A stretch of 64,000 bases of DNA from an uncultured Methylobacillus sp. Lineage in GTDB: Bacteria > Pseudomonadota > Gammaproteobacteria > Burkholderiales > Methylophilaceae. Below, piece by piece: positions 27,407-39,542 of the stretch (its first letter is position 1; each line of letters opens with the position of its first letter). Both the position numbers and the translations under genes were made by a program. The notes below the pieces were generated by a model. That model saw only the letters and a program-made list of their open reading frames with translations, was not told where the DNA came from and ran no database searches. The DNA is taken from positions 141,289 to 205,288 of the forward strand of contig CAMLDO010000003.1 of the NCBI GenBank assembly GCA_946478865.1, read 5' to 3'.

Positions 27407-28438
27407 GTGTTCTTAAGGTTTTTGCTATTGAGTATTGCGTTGACCTTATCTTTCTCTGTCCCGGTGACATGGGCCGCCGAGTCGAGTGGCTCTGGCGAAA
27501 AACGGGTTTCGACGACCGCCAAGGCGAAGGCCAAGGCAAAAGCAAAAATGAAAGCCAAGGCGAAGGCCAAGTCCCGTATCAAGGCGAGGATGAAGGGCTC
27601 TTCCTACGCGCACAAGATCAAGTATGCACCGGCTGTCCCGGCCGATCAGATCGGATTGGATGGCAGTCTTTCCGATGGCGAGCTCAAGCTTGCTTCCGCC
27701 AAGGCCCTGGTGCTCAACCAGGAAACCGGCGAAGTGCTCTACGCCAAGAGCACCGATACGCCTACCCCGATTGCTTCCGTGACCAAGCTGATGACCGCCA
27801 TGGTGGTGCTCGATGCACGCCAACCGATGGAAGAGCTGGTTTCCGTGACATCCGCCGATGTAGATACCCTTAAAGGGACCAGCTCCCGCTTGCCGGTTGG
27901 CACGACGCTGACACGCAGCGAAATGCTGCAGCTGGCCCTCATGGCCTCCGAAAATCGTGCTGCTTCCGCCTTGGGCCACGCATATCCCGGCGGTTACCAG
28001 GCATTCGTCCATGCCATGAACGTGAAGGCGATGATGCTGGGCATGACACGTACTCAATTCGTCGACCCGACGGGGCTGAATAGCGGAAATGTGTCCACGG
28101 CGGAAGATCTAGCCAAGATGGTCAACGCCGCCTACGAATACCCGGAAATCCGTCAGGTGAGCACGGCCTCTTCCTATGCGGTGGACATGGGGCGTCGCCA
28201 GACGGAGTTCCGCAATACCAACATCCTGGTGCGCAACAGTGACTGGAATATCGGCCTTTCCAAGACTGGCTTCATCAATGAAGCGGGTCGCTGCCTGGTC
28301 ATGCAAGCCCTGGTGGCGGGCCAGCCGCTGATCATCGTGCTGCTGGATTCCGCCGGCAAGTACACTCGTATCGGTGACGCTAATCGCGTCCGCAAGTGGA
28401 TCGAAAGCACTCGCCTTGCCGGTGCAAAGATGGGCTAA
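27407..28438 (+). CDS. PbpG-like D-alanyl-D-alanine endopeptidase (S11) with Lys-rich linker
   Basis: 343 residues, GTG start after TTAGGAGGAAGAA. A signal peptide (about 1-23, ending WAA) sends it to the periplasm. Residues 39-66 are a Lys/Ala tract (repeats of KA with KMK, KSRIK, KARMK) not usual for the family. The S11 catalytic motifs follow: SVTK at 124-127, SEN at 181-183 and KTG at 286-288. There is no C-terminal membrane anchor, consistent with PBP7/PbpG-type endopeptidases that cut peptidoglycan cross-links. It is convergent with topA across a terminator. Confidence 0.92.
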   Translation: MFLRFLLLSIALTLSFSVPVTWAAESSGSGEKRVSTTAKAKAKAKAKMKAKAKAKSRIKARMKGSSYAHKIKYAPAVPADQIGLDGSLSDGELKLASAKALVLNQETGEVLYAKSTDTPTPIASVTKLMTAMVVLDARQPMEELVSVTSADVDTLKGTSSRLPVGTTLTRSEMLQLALMASENRAASALGHAYPGGYQAFVHAMNVKAMMLGMTRTQFVDPTGLNSGNVSTAEDLAKMVNAAYEYPEIRQVSTASSYAVDMGRRQTEFRNTNILVRNSDWNIGLSKTGFINEAGRCLVMQALVAGQPLIIVLLDSAGKYTRIGDANRVRKWIESTRLAGAKMG

Positions 28439-28466
28439 CGCTGATACACGCCTAAAATATGCAAAC

Positions 28467-28495
28467 AAAAAAGCCGGCGCGATGCCGGCTTTTTT
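28467..28495. terminator. Bidirectional intrinsic terminator between pbpG-like gene and topA
   Basis: A perfect stem, AAAAAAGCCGGC with GCCGGCTTTTTT, around a 5-nt loop has an A-run on one side and a T-run on the other, so it can terminate both convergent genes. Confidence 0.9.
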
Positions 28496-28519
28496 GTTAT
28501 CGCAAGTATGGCTGCCGTA

Positions 28520-31066
<2,547 letters not shown>

Positions 31067-31098
31067 GGGGATGCACAAAATAGGAGCAAGAGCGGCAG

Positions 31099-31128
31099 AT
31101 AATACAGACTAAACCGCCGCCGACACAA
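31099..31128 (-). promoter_or_regulatory. Putative topA promoter
   Basis: On the minus strand TTGTGT (31123-31128) and TATTAT (31099-31104) are separated by 18 bp, about 30 bp before the topA ATG. Confidence 0.5.
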
Positions 31129-31191
31129 GAAATGCCGATTGAGTAGAAGGCGTTACGGTGGAAATCACGGAACCTCGGGTATCATGCGCGC

Positions 31192-33036
31192 ATGCCCCAT
31201 AACGGTCATCGACGATACCTCATCCTTGCCCTGATCTTCCTGGCGATCTGGCTGGTAGACCAGAGCTGGCTGCATGTGTTCGATCCGCTGCGCGCACGGC
31301 TTTCCGATGCGCGTCTGGCGCGCTATGCACTCCAGAGCCAGCCCGACCGGGATATTGTCATCGTCGATATCGACGAGCGCAGCCTGGCTGCGATGAGTGC
31401 AGACGTAGGACGTTGGCCCTGGCCGCGTTCGGTGCATGCGGAGCTGGTGGAAGGCATCGAGCGCCAGCATCCGCGCGCCATTGTATTCGATATCCTGTTC
31501 AGCGACCCGGACCATGCCCGCCCCGAGGGCGACCAGTATTTCGCCAATGTCATTGCCGGCACCTCCAATACCTATTTCCCCATGCTCAGGCTGGACGGCG
31601 GCAAGCCCGGCGAGGGCATTCCGCTTTCCCGTTTCGGTGCTGCGCTCGGCATGAGCGCCGGTCCGCGTGCTGAACCGAATGCGCAAGCGCATCTGGTTTT
31701 GCCCTTGCCTGCCATGCTGGAAACGGGGCGGCTGGGCACGCATAACGCGGTGGCGGATAAGGATGGTGTCGTGCGTACCTATCCTCTTTATCTGGAGGCC
31801 GGAGGCTGGCGCATGCCTTCCTTGCCCGCCAAGGTGGCGGATGGGCTGGGTTTCCGGCCGCAGCCCGGCAATTCGATCATACTCAACTGGCACGGCAGGG
31901 CCTTGTCCTATCCGCGCGTATCGTATTTCGACGTTTACCAGGACTTGCAGCGCCGGGAACACACGCGTCCAGCCGACGAATTCGCGAACAAGATCGTCAT
32001 CATCGGCGCGACCGCCAATGGTCTGCACGATATCCGGGCGACGCCTGTCGACGGTCTTTATCCCGGGGTCGAGATCCTGGCCACCGCTATCGACAACCTC
32101 AAGAATGCCAACCCTTTGCATGCCGCACCAAAATGGACGGCGGTTGTGCTGGGCGTGGCATTGCTCGCGCTTCTGTATCTCGCTTTCGCCTGTTACCGGC
32201 ATGTGCTGCGCATCGGATTGATGCTGGGTGTGGTCACGGCGGCGCTGCTGTTGGGGGCCTATCTCGCCTTACGCTGGAATTACATGATGGCGGTATTGCC
32301 GGCGCTCATTTTTGCGTGGCTCTACTATATAACCGCTGCCTTGATGGAGTACCTGCGCGAACGCAAGGCGCGCGAGCGCGCTGTTCAGACGTTCGGGCGC
32401 TTTCTCGACCCGCGTGTGGTGAAATCGCTGGTGGATCGTGGGGAAACTACTCAGTCGCTAAGCGGCAAGAGCTGCGATATCAGCGTGCTGTTCTCGGATA
32501 TTCGCGGCTTCACGACCTTGTCGGAGGCGAGCACACCCGAACAGGTGGTGGAATTGCTGAACGCTTATTTCACCTTGCAGGAAGGCGCGATTTTCAGCCA
32601 GGAAGGCACTCTCGACAAATATATCGGCGATGCTATCATGGCTTTTTGGGGGGCGCCTGAACAACAGCCTGACCATGCGGCGCGGGCTGTTGCGGCGGCC
32701 TTGGAGATGAGCCGGCGGCTGGAAAAATTCCGCGAGCAGGCAGGTTCGCTGGGCAAGGAAATCGAGATCGGCATCGGAGTGCATAGCGGTCCGGCCGTGG
32801 TCGGGTTCATCGGCTCCGAAAACCGGCAGGATTACACCGCGATCGGGGATACGGTGAACCTTGCCAGCCGCATCGAAGGCGAAACCAAGGGTATCTGCCG
32901 CGTGCTCGTGTCCGAAGATGCCAAGGCACGTTGTGAGCAAGTTGGAGCCCCTTATGAATTCATCGACCGGGGTAGCTTCCAGGTAAAAGGAAGAGTCCAG
33001 CCGGTGAGACTGTTCGAACCCAGGGAGAAATCATGA
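31192..33036 (+). CDS. CHASE2-domain adenylate cyclase (class III)
   Basis: 614 residues. One N-terminal membrane helix (about 9-25), a periplasmic CHASE2 sensor (about 35-310), three membrane helices (about 318-390), then a class III cyclase domain (about 420-610). Metal-binding Asp residues lie in LFSDIRGFT and YIGDAIMAFWG; GDTVNLASRIEG supplies the transition-state Asn and Arg. Lys in LDKYIGD and Asp/Thr in AIGDT favour ATP over GTP. The sensed signal is unknown. Its stop overlaps the SH3-domain gene by 4 bp. Confidence 0.92.
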   Translation: MPHNGHRRYLILALIFLAIWLVDQSWLHVFDPLRARLSDARLARYALQSQPDRDIVIVDIDERSLAAMSADVGRWPWPRSVHAELVEGIERQHPRAIVFDILFSDPDHARPEGDQYFANVIAGTSNTYFPMLRLDGGKPGEGIPLSRFGAALGMSAGPRAEPNAQAHLVLPLPAMLETGRLGTHNAVADKDGVVRTYPLYLEAGGWRMPSLPAKVADGLGFRPQPGNSIILNWHGRALSYPRVSYFDVYQDLQRREHTRPADEFANKIVIIGATANGLHDIRATPVDGLYPGVEILATAIDNLKNANPLHAAPKWTAVVLGVALLALLYLAFACYRHVLRIGLMLGVVTAALLLGAYLALRWNYMMAVLPALIFAWLYYITAALMEYLRERKARERAVQTFGRFLDPRVVKSLVDRGETTQSLSGKSCDISVLFSDIRGFTTLSEASTPEQVVELLNAYFTLQEGAIFSQEGTLDKYIGDAIMAFWGAPEQQPDHAARAVAAALEMSRRLEKFREQAGSLGKEIEIGIGVHSGPAVVGFIGSENRQDYTAIGDTVNLASRIEGETKGICRVLVSEDAKARCEQVGAPYEFIDRGSFQVKGRVQPVRLFEPREKS

Positions 33037-33557
33037 AAGCAAGCAGCCTGACTGCGGCGGCATTCTTGCTGTCCGTAAGTTTCGCATCCATTGCCGCAGA
33101 CAGCGGGCAAATCATCGTCAGCACCGACCTCAAGAGCGAGCCTTTCGTCGACGCCAGGACGCTCGCCAACCTGCCTGCCAACAGTGCAGTGGACGTGCTG
33201 AAGCGCCAAGGCGGCTGGATGCAGGTCAAACCGGCCAGCAATGGTCAGGGCTGGGTCAAGATGACCACGGTCAAGCTGGGAGGGGCCGGCAGTGCCGCCA
33301 AGGGCGACAGCGGCATGACCGCATTGTGGAACACCGCCGTGCAGGGCCGCTCCGGCAATACCGGTGTAACAGTTGCCACCGGCGTACGCGGCCTCAGCCC
33401 GGAAGACATGAAGAATGCGCAACCCGCCCCGGACCAGGTGAAAAAGCTGGACGGTTATGCGGCGAACAAGAGCCAGGCGGAGTCTGCTGCCAGGAACGGC
33501 AAGCTGAGCAAGCAGAATGTTGACTACATCGCCGACGCGAAGGGAGGCCTGAAATGA
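33033..33557 (+). CDS. Exported SH3-like domain protein
   Basis: 174 residues with a signal peptide (about 1-22, ending SIAA). Residues about 25-85 look like a bacterial SH3 domain (ANLPANSAVDVLKRQGGWMQV, then GQGWVKMTTVKL). The C-terminal half is polar and alanine/glycine-rich without a recognised fold. It overlaps both neighbours by 4 bp, so the three genes are translationally coupled. It may bind peptidoglycan or a partner protein; this is inference. Confidence 0.82.
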   Translation: MKASSLTAAAFLLSVSFASIAADSGQIIVSTDLKSEPFVDARTLANLPANSAVDVLKRQGGWMQVKPASNGQGWVKMTTVKLGGAGSAAKGDSGMTALWNTAVQGRSGNTGVTVATGVRGLSPEDMKNAQPAPDQVKKLDGYAANKSQAESAARNGKLSKQNVDYIADAKGGLK

Positions 33558-34429
33558 GAAAGAGCATTTCGCGACTGCTGGCCGTCTTGTTGCTGACGGC
33601 GGGCTCGGCCTCGGCTTTCGACCTTGACCTCAACAAGCTCATCGACATGGGCAAGAAAGCCGGCGACATCGGCAAGAAGACCGACAGTCTCAAGGAAGTG
33701 GACGAGAAGGGGGAAATCGAGATCGGCAGCACCGCCGCGTCTACCCTGCTCGGTGCCGCGCCGCTGGTGGAGAACGAAAAGCTGCAAACCTACGTGAATC
33801 AGGTTGGCCTGTGGCTCGCGCTGCAAACCGAGCGTCCGGATCTGCCGTGGCGTTTCGGCGTGATGGATAGCGACAGCGTCAATGCCTTCGCTGCACCGGG
33901 TGGTTATGTCTTCATTACCCGCGGCCTGCTGCTGCGCATGCGCAACGAGGCGGAGCTGGCGGGCGTGCTGGCCCATGAGATCGGCCACGTGCTGAAGCGG
34001 CATCATCTGATTGCGATTCAGAAGAATGCCAAAACTGGTATCGCCTCGGATCTGATGAGTCTTGCGGTAGATGCCAGCAACAGCCAGTACGGCGAATGGA
34101 AGAAGAAGGCGATCAGCGCCAGTACCGAACTTTATGCACGGGGTCTGGACAAGGGCGACGAGTATGAGGCGGACCGTCTCGGCGCCGTTATTGCAGCGCG
34201 GGCAGGTTACGATCCGTATGGGCTGCCTTCAGTACTCCAAACGTTGGACAGCATGAACGCGCAGGATAGTAATCTGGCATTGATGTTCAAGACGCACCCG
34301 GCGCCGCGCCAGCGCATGGAATCGCTGGATGTTGCGATGGCCGGCACTCTGGATCGCTATGCCGGCCAGCCGATGGTTGCGGATCGTTTCGAGAAGATCG
34401 TCGGCGAATACGCCCGCAAGGGTAAGTAA
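33554..34429 (+). CDS. Exported M48-family metalloprotease (LoiP/YcaL-like)
   Basis: 291 residues. A signal peptide (about 1-21, ending SASA) leads to a mature M48 domain with the zinc motif HEIGH at 141-145 and the third ligand in YEADRLG near 205. It lacks the TPR repeats of BepA, matching the shorter periplasmic or lipoprotein M48 proteases. No lipobox Cys is visible. It is the third gene of the cyclase/SH3 operon and ends at a strong terminator. Confidence 0.9.
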   Translation: MRKSISRLLAVLLLTAGSASAFDLDLNKLIDMGKKAGDIGKKTDSLKEVDEKGEIEIGSTAASTLLGAAPLVENEKLQTYVNQVGLWLALQTERPDLPWRFGVMDSDSVNAFAAPGGYVFITRGLLLRMRNEAELAGVLAHEIGHVLKRHHLIAIQKNAKTGIASDLMSLAVDASNSQYGEWKKKAISASTELYARGLDKGDEYEADRLGAVIAARAGYDPYGLPSVLQTLDSMNAQDSNLALMFKTHPAPRQRMESLDVAMAGTLDRYAGQPMVADRFEKIVGEYARKGK

Positions 34430-34444
34430 GCGCTCCCCGGCATC

Positions 34445-34489
34445 AAAAAAGGCGTCAGGCACGGTAATGTGCCTGACGCCTTTTCTTTT
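34445..34489. terminator. Bidirectional intrinsic terminator, M48 operon / ttcA
   Basis: A 12-bp GC-rich stem (GGCGTCAGGCAC / GTGCCTGACGCC) with a 6-nt loop is flanked by an A-run and TTTTCTTTT, between two convergent genes. Confidence 0.9.
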
Positions 34490-34504
34490 GGAAAAAAGTC
34501 TGGC

Positions 34505-35401
34505 TTATCCTGCCCGCATGAACTCGATGCGGTTGCCCGAGATGCCGGACAGGCTGAGTGCCAGTTCCTGGTCGATATCGCCGAACAGCGGATCTTCCTC
34601 GTTCGCTTCGGGGGCGATGGCCTTGAAGTTGAACAGCTCGGTATCCGCGAGATGTGACGGCGCGACATTGGTAATCGCGCGGAAAATCTTCTCCGTTCGT
34701 CCCGGGTATTCCTGTTCCCACTGCTCCAGCATGCGCTTGATGTTCTGACGTTGCAGGTTTTCCTGCGAGCCGCACAGGTCGCACGGAATGATGGGAAATT
34801 CCATGCCTCGCGCGTAGGCCGCGATGTCCTTTTCCGCGCAGTAGGCGAGCGGTCGGATCACGACGAACTCGCCCTTGTCGGTCGCGAGCTTGGGCGGCAT
34901 CGCCTTGAGTTTGGCGCCGAAGAACATGTTGAGGAACAGCGTCTGCACGATGTCGTCGCGGTGATGGCCGAGCGCGATCTTGTTGCAGCCCAGTTCCTGT
35001 GCGGTGCGGTAGATGATGCCGCGGCGTAGGCGCGAGCAGAGCGAACAGGTGGTCTTGCCTTCGGGCACTTTCTCTTTCACTACAGAGTAGGTGTCGGCTT
35101 CGACGATGCGGTAATTCACGCCGAGCTTGTCCAGATAGGCGGGCAGCACATGCTCGGGAAAGCCGGGCTGCTTCTGGTCGAGGTTCATCGCGATCAGCTT
35201 GAAATCCACCGGCGCGCGTTCCTGCAGCGCGAGCAGCATCATCAGTAGCGCGTGCGAGTCCTTGCCGCCGCTCATACAGACGAGGATGGTGTCGCCGTCG
35301 GAGATCATGTTGTAGTCGCCGATGGCCTTGCCGACCGAGCTGATCAGCTTGTTGCGCAACTTGAGGAAGTTGCCGGATACGTGTTCGGGATAGTGTTGCA
35401 T
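34505..35401 (-). CDS. ttcA: tRNA 2-thiocytidine(32) synthetase TtcA
   Basis: 298 residues. The PP-loop SGGKDS is at 44-49; two CxxC motifs (CSLC near 117 and CDLC near 210) hold the iron-sulfur cluster. It thiolates C32 of certain tRNAs with ATP and sulfide carrier input. Length and motifs match the family. The pteridine reductase gene is 8 bp upstream on the same strand, so both may share a transcript. Confidence 0.96.
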   Translation of the reverse strand: MQHYPEHVSGNFLKLRNKLISSVGKAIGDYNMISDGDTILVCMSGGKDSHALLMMLLALQERAPVDFKLIAMNLDQKQPGFPEHVLPAYLDKLGVNYRIVEADTYSVVKEKVPEGKTTCSLCSRLRRGIIYRTAQELGCNKIALGHHRDDIVQTLFLNMFFGAKLKAMPPKLATDKGEFVVIRPLAYCAEKDIAAYARGMEFPIIPCDLCGSQENLQRQNIKRMLEQWEQEYPGRTEKIFRAITNVAPSHLADTELFNFKAIAPEANEEDPLFGDIDQELALSLSGISGNRIEFMRAG

Positions 35402-35409
35402 ATTCGATT

Positions 35410-36159
35410 CTATAAATTGATGGAGCGGCCGCCGTCGACGGCGATGGTCTGGCCGGTAATGAAAGGCGCGTCCTCGATGAGGAAGCGCACCGCCTTGGCC
35501 ACATCCTCGGGTTCGCCCACGCGCTTCAGCAGCGTCTGGGAAATCACGCGCTGGCGATATACTTCGTCGAACTGCGGGTTGTCTTCAGGCCACAATACAG
35601 GGCCGGGAGCTACCGCATTGACTCGCACGTCCGGTCCGAGTTCGTGCGCGAGCGAGCGGGTCAGCGTCACCAGCCCGGCCTTGGCTGCGCTGTACACCAC
35701 GTAGCCCTTCTTGGGTCGTTCGACATGCATGTCCGTGATATTGATGATGCAACCCTGATGCTTTGCCAGCTCGGGCGCCGCGGCTTGGGACAGGAACAGC
35801 GGGGCCTTGAGATTAATGCCGATCAGGTCGTCCCAGTGCTCTTCGCTGATCTCGCCTAACTCCGTGGGGTAGTAGTTCGACGCGTTATTGATCAGCACGT
35901 CCAGGCGGCCGAAATGGGCGATGGTTCCATGCACCAGTCCCGCCAGCTTGTGTAGATTATGCAGGTCGCCCTGGATGATCGCGACGGATTTGGGACGCTT
36001 TAGGTTGAGTTCCGATTGCAATGCGCGCGCTTCGCCGCTGGAATTGCGATAGTGAATCATCAGCAGCGCGCCGCGCTCATGCAGCAGGCGGCAGATAGCC
36101 GCGCCGACGCGTTTGGCGCCGCCGGTGATGAGGACGACTTTTTCCTGAGGAGTATTCAC
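35410..36159 (-). CDS. Pteridine reductase-type short-chain dehydrogenase
   Basis: 249 residues, Rossmann SDR. The NADP motif TGGAKRVG is at 13-20, NNAS in the middle, the Tyr-x-x-x-Lys pair in VYSAAKAG, and [13 protein letters not shown] at the end. TGGAKRVG and its neighbourhood match pteridine/dihydromonapterin reductases (FolM-like), which reduce dihydrobiopterin or dihydromonapterin. The substrate is inferred from family only. It is divergent from the MidA-like gene. Confidence 0.87.
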   Translation of the reverse strand: MNTPQEKVVLITGGAKRVGAAICRLLHERGALLMIHYRNSSGEARALQSELNLKRPKSVAIIQGDLHNLHKLAGLVHGTIAHFGRLDVLINNASNYYPTELGEISEEHWDDLIGINLKAPLFLSQAAAPELAKHQGCIINITDMHVERPKKGYVVYSAAKAGLVTLTRSLAHELGPDVRVNAVAPGPVLWPEDNPQFDEVYRQRVISQTLLKRVGEPEDVAKAVRFLIEDAPFITGQTIAVDGGRSINL

Positions 36160-36215
36160 AGTGAGCGGGTTCCGGGCGAAGGGTATAATTTACCATATTG
36201 ACCCGCTTCCCTCCG

Positions 36216-37367
36216 ATGAACACCTTACCTCAACCTTCTCCCGAACAGCTTGACCACAGCGCCGGAATGGCTGTTGCCATTCATGACGAGATCGCCGCAC
36301 AGGGCGGATGGATTCCGTTCTCGCGCTATATGGAAATGGCGCTTTACGCTCCCGGCCTGGGCTATTACACGGCCGGGCTGCAAAAATTCGGTGCGGGCGG
36401 CGACTTCGTGACCGCCCCTGAAATTTCCCCATTGTTCGGCCAGACACTGGCGCGCCAGGTCGCGCAGGTCCTGCGTTTATGCGGGGGCGGCGTGCTGGAA
36501 CTTGGCGCGGGAACCGGCAGGCTGGCAGTGCAGATGCTGGCCGAGCTGCAGCGACTGGATGCGCTGCCGCAGCGTTATTGCATTCTGGAGGTTAGCGCTC
36601 ACTTGAGAACGGTGCAGCGGGAAACCGTGCATCGCGAATTGCCATCCGATCTGGCATCGCGGGTGGAGTGGCTGGAGGCCTTGCCTGAAGAGTTCGTCGG
36701 CTGCATGGTCGGCAACGAAGTATTGGATGCCCTCCCGGTGCATGTGATTGAGCAACGCGAGCAAGGGCTGTTCGAGCGAGGTGTGGCAGCCGAGGACGAA
36801 GGGTTTGTCTGGCGCGAGCGTCCGGCGAGTGACGCCTTGGCAGCCAAGTTTCAATCCTGCCCTTTGCCGGCCGGCATGGTGACCGAGATTTGTCCTGCCG
36901 CTCCGGCACTGATCGCCAGCCTCGCCGAAAAGCTGACGTGTGGCGCGATGCTGTTCATCGATTACGGTTTTCCGCGCAGCGAGTATTACCATCCGCACCG
37001 CAGCGGCGGCACGCTCATGTGCCATTACCGTCATCATGCGCATGACGATCCCTTGCTGCTTCCCGGTCTGCAGGACATTACCGCGCATGTAGATTTCACG
37101 GCAGTGGCCGAGGCCGCCGTCGCACACGGCTTGCAGGTGCTGGGCTATGCCACGCAGGCCCAGTTTCTCATCAATGCCGGCATTACCGAAGTGCTGTCTC
37201 GCACCTCGCCTGCAGATACGGCCGCCTATCTGCCTCGCGCTGCCGAAGCGCAAAAACTGCTCTCGCCGGCTGAAATGGGCGAACTGTTCAAGGTAATCGC
37301 ACTGGGTAAGGGCATTGCGGAGCCGCTGGGCGGCTTTGCCCGTGGCGACAAGCGCCATACATTGTGA
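36216..37367 (+). CDS. MidA/NDUFAF7-family SAM-dependent methyltransferase
   Basis: 383 residues from ATG 36216. The N terminus (IPFSRYMEMALYAPGLGYYTAG) and GGDFVTAPEISPLFGQ are family hallmarks, followed by the SAM motif GGVLELGAGTGRLAVQ. The human homologue methylates an arginine of complex I; bacterial function is less known. A TATAAT hexamer is at 36184-36189 upstream. A protein of this family next to a pteridine reductase is common in betaproteobacteria. Confidence 0.9.
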   Translation: MNTLPQPSPEQLDHSAGMAVAIHDEIAAQGGWIPFSRYMEMALYAPGLGYYTAGLQKFGAGGDFVTAPEISPLFGQTLARQVAQVLRLCGGGVLELGAGTGRLAVQMLAELQRLDALPQRYCILEVSAHLRTVQRETVHRELPSDLASRVEWLEALPEEFVGCMVGNEVLDALPVHVIEQREQGLFERGVAAEDEGFVWRERPASDALAAKFQSCPLPAGMVTEICPAAPALIASLAEKLTCGAMLFIDYGFPRSEYYHPHRSGGTLMCHYRHHAHDDPLLLPGLQDITAHVDFTAVAEAAVAHGLQVLGYATQAQFLINAGITEVLSRTSPADTAAYLPRAAEAQKLLSPAEMGELFKVIALGKGIAEPLGGFARGDKRHTL

Positions 37368-37413
37368 ACGGCCGGTATAATTCGCCCCTTTTTTGACGCT
37401 GGAAACCCAGAAT

Positions 37414-38088
37414 ATGGAACACCACCGCCCCATTAGAAGCTTTGTCCTGCGCCAAGGCCGGCTCACGGAAGCTCAGCAGCGTGCAGTGGAAACCCTGCTG
37501 CCGGTCTATGGAGTTCCTTATGCGCCGCAGCGGCTCGATCTCGACCAGGCTTTCGGCCGCAATGCACCCAAGATTCTTGAAATCGGTTTCGGCATGGGCG
37601 GCGCCACGGCGCAAATCGCCGCAGGCAATCCCGACAAGGATTATCTCGGCATCGAGGTGCATACGCCGGGTGTCGGCAACCTGCTCAAGCTGATGCAGGA
37701 GCAAGGACTCACCAATCTGCGCGTGATCCAGCACGATGCCGTGGAAGTACTGCGCGACATGATCGCCGATGGCGTGCTGGACGGTGTGCACATTTTCTTC
37801 CCCGACCCGTGGCCTAAGAAGCGCCATCACAAGCGCCGCCTCGTGCAATCGGAATTTTTGAAGCTGTTATGCAGCAAGCTCAAGCCGGGCGGCTATTTGC
37901 ATTTCGCCACCGACTGGGAAGAGTACGCGCAGTGGACGTTGGACGTGTTGCGTGCAGAGCCGCAACTGGCGAATATCGTGCAAGACTATGCTCCGCGCCC
38001 CGAGTACCGACCGCTGACAAAATTCGAGCAGCGCGGCCTCAATCTCGGGCATGGTGTATGGGATCTGATCTTCAAGCGCGTTGCTTGA
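37414..38088 (+). CDS. trmB: tRNA (guanine-N7-)-methyltransferase TrmB
   Basis: 224 residues from ATG 37414. SAM motif [14 protein letters not shown] and the signature [15 protein letters not shown] identify it; [10 protein letters not shown] and [12 protein letters not shown] follow. It methylates G46 in the tRNA variable loop. The start is chosen over an upstream TTG because of the family N terminus. It ends at a bidirectional terminator shared with engB. Confidence 0.96.
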   Translation: MEHHRPIRSFVLRQGRLTEAQQRAVETLLPVYGVPYAPQRLDLDQAFGRNAPKILEIGFGMGGATAQIAAGNPDKDYLGIEVHTPGVGNLLKLMQEQGLTNLRVIQHDAVEVLRDMIADGVLDGVHIFFPDPWPKKRHHKRRLVQSEFLKLLCSKLKPGGYLHFATDWEEYAQWTLDVLRAEPQLANIVQDYAPRPEYRPLTKFEQRGLNLGHGVWDLIFKRVA

Positions 38089-38094
38089 GCAAAT

Positions 38095-38120
38095 AAAAAA
38101 GCCGGCATATGCCGGCTTTT
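38095..38120. terminator. Bidirectional intrinsic terminator between trmB and engB
   Basis: A 6-bp GCCGGC stem around a 4-nt loop, extended by A and T runs on the two sides, sits between convergent genes. Confidence 0.85.
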
Positions 38121-38133
38121 GCTTTTGTAAAGT

Positions 38134-38769
38134 TTAAGCGGATGGATTTTCCGCAATATCCTCGGTCTTGCCCTCTAGCGGATTCAGCCACGCCCCAATG
38201 ACTTTCTCCGCATCCTCGACGCCCTGCTTTTTCAGGCTCGAGAACAGCTGTACCGTGCAGTTTTTCCAGGTTTCCTGCAACTCCTTGCGTACTGTCTGCA
38301 AGGTTTTCATCGCTTCCGAGCGCGACAGCTTGTCCGATTTGGTCAGCAAAACATGAATCGGCTTGCCCGTTGGTCCGAACCAGTCGAGCATCTGGCGATC
38401 GAGCGGCGTGAGCGGATGGCGGGAATCCATGACCAGCACGAGGCCGTGCAGGCTCATGCGCTGCGAAAGATAGGCGGAGAGCACGAGCTGCCAATGCTTG
38501 CGCATTTCCTCCGGCACCTTGGCATAGCCATAGCCGGGGAGGTCGACCAGATAGCGGTCGCCGCCGAGGCTGAAGAAGTTGATCAGTTGCGTGCGACCCG
38601 GTTGTTTGCTCACGAAGGCCAGGCGATTATGGTTGGCGAGCGTGTTGATCGCACTGGATTTGCCCGCGTTGGAACGCCCCGCAAAAGCGATTTCGATACC
38701 GGTGGCCGGCGGAAGGTCGCGCAAGTGGTGGGCGGAAATGAAGAATTCGGCGTTCTGGAACAGCGGCAT
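38134..38769 (-). CDS. engB: GTP-binding protein EngB/YsxC
   Basis: 211 residues. G1 is GRSNAGKSS at 31-39, the G3 region is [12 protein letters not shown], and G4 is LTKSDKL. The YihA/YsxC GTPase family acts in 50S ribosomal subunit maturation. The C-terminal tail ([14 protein letters not shown]) is short and variable. It is divergent from cytochrome c4, with 112 bp between starts. Confidence 0.96.
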   Translation of the reverse strand: MPLFQNAEFFISAHHLRDLPPATGIEIAFAGRSNAGKSSAINTLANHNRLAFVSKQPGRTQLINFFSLGGDRYLVDLPGYGYAKVPEEMRKHWQLVLSAYLSQRMSLHGLVLVMDSRHPLTPLDRQMLDWFGPTGKPIHVLLTKSDKLSRSEAMKTLQTVRKELQETWKNCTVQLFSSLKKQGVEDAEKVIGAWLNPLEGKTEDIAENPSA

Positions 38770-38881
38770 ATCGGACTTTCGGGGAGAGGCAAAATGCTAT
38801 CACGATATCCTGATTTTGGATAAAATGCTGCGATTCCGGCCCATGGCCGCCACATATCCAAAAGAGTTCAAGGAGTTTTCC

Positions 38882-39490
38882 ATGAGTTTCCGAGTAATTG
38901 CCGCGCTGGCTGCCGGTCTGATGGGTGCGACCGGTGTGCAGGCCGCCGGCGATGCTGCCAAGGGCACGACCATCGCAACGACGGTATGCGTGGCCTGCCA
39001 CGGTGCAGATGGCAATAGCGTCATCACGATGAATCCCAAGCTGGCCGGACAACATCCGGAATACATCACCAAGCAGCTCAAGAACTTCAAATCGGGCGAG
39101 CGCAAGAATGCGGTGATGTCCGGCATGGTGGCTAACCTGACGGATGAAGACATGGCGAACCTCGGCGCCTATTTCGGTTCGCAAAAGCCGAATGGCGGAT
39201 CGGCCAAGACCAACGGTGCCGGCTCGCTGGGCGAGAAGCTGTATCGCGGCGGCGTCCCGAGCAAGGGTATCCCGGCCTGTGCAAGCTGTCACGGTGCGAC
39301 GGGCTCCGGCATTCCCGTGCTGTTTCCGCGACTGGCAGGCCAGCATGCAGAATACACGACCAACCAATTGAAGACGTTCCGCTCCGGCGAGCGCGAGAAC
39401 GATGGCGCGGCCATGATGCGCAGTATCGCGGCCAAGTTGAGCGATGCGGATATCGCAGCCGTCGCCGATTACATTCAAGGTCTGAAGTAA
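38882..39490 (+). CDS. Diheme cytochrome c4
   Basis: 202 residues with a signal peptide (about 1-22, ending VQAA). Two heme c motifs are present: CVACH at 36-40 and CASCH at 133-137, each in a similar cytochrome c553-like half ([10 protein letters not shown] and [10 protein letters not shown] repeat). Cytochrome c4 shuttles electrons in the periplasm, often from the bc1 complex to oxidases. The ATG was chosen for AAGGAG upstream. It is next to the ResB/CcsB cytochrome maturation genes. Confidence 0.94.
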   Translation: MSFRVIAALAAGLMGATGVQAAGDAAKGTTIATTVCVACHGADGNSVITMNPKLAGQHPEYITKQLKNFKSGERKNAVMSGMVANLTDEDMANLGAYFGSQKPNGGSAKTNGAGSLGEKLYRGGVPSKGIPACASCHGATGSGIPVLFPRLAGQHAEYTTNQLKTFRSGERENDGAAMMRSIAAKLSDADIAAVADYIQGLK

Positions 39491-39512
39491 TCCTTTTCAC
39501 GACTTATGCGTT

Positions 39513-39540
39513 AACTGGGGGCGTTTCTCGCCCCCAAGTT
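39513..39540 (+). terminator. GC-rich hairpin between cytochrome c4 and resB
   Basis: GGGGGCG pairs with CGCCCCC around a TTTCT loop, with AACT/AGTT extending the stem past one bulged A. It terminates or stabilises the cytochrome c4 transcript and abuts the resB start. Confidence 0.6.
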
Positions 39541-39542
39541 AT

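Noticed and set aside
27521..27604. Repeated AAGGCGAAGGCCAAGG-like units considered as a CRISPR or tandem-repeat array
   Set aside because: The units are short, without spacers, and lie in frame within the PbpG-like gene, so they encode the Lys/Ala tract. No CRISPR array is seen anywhere in the window.
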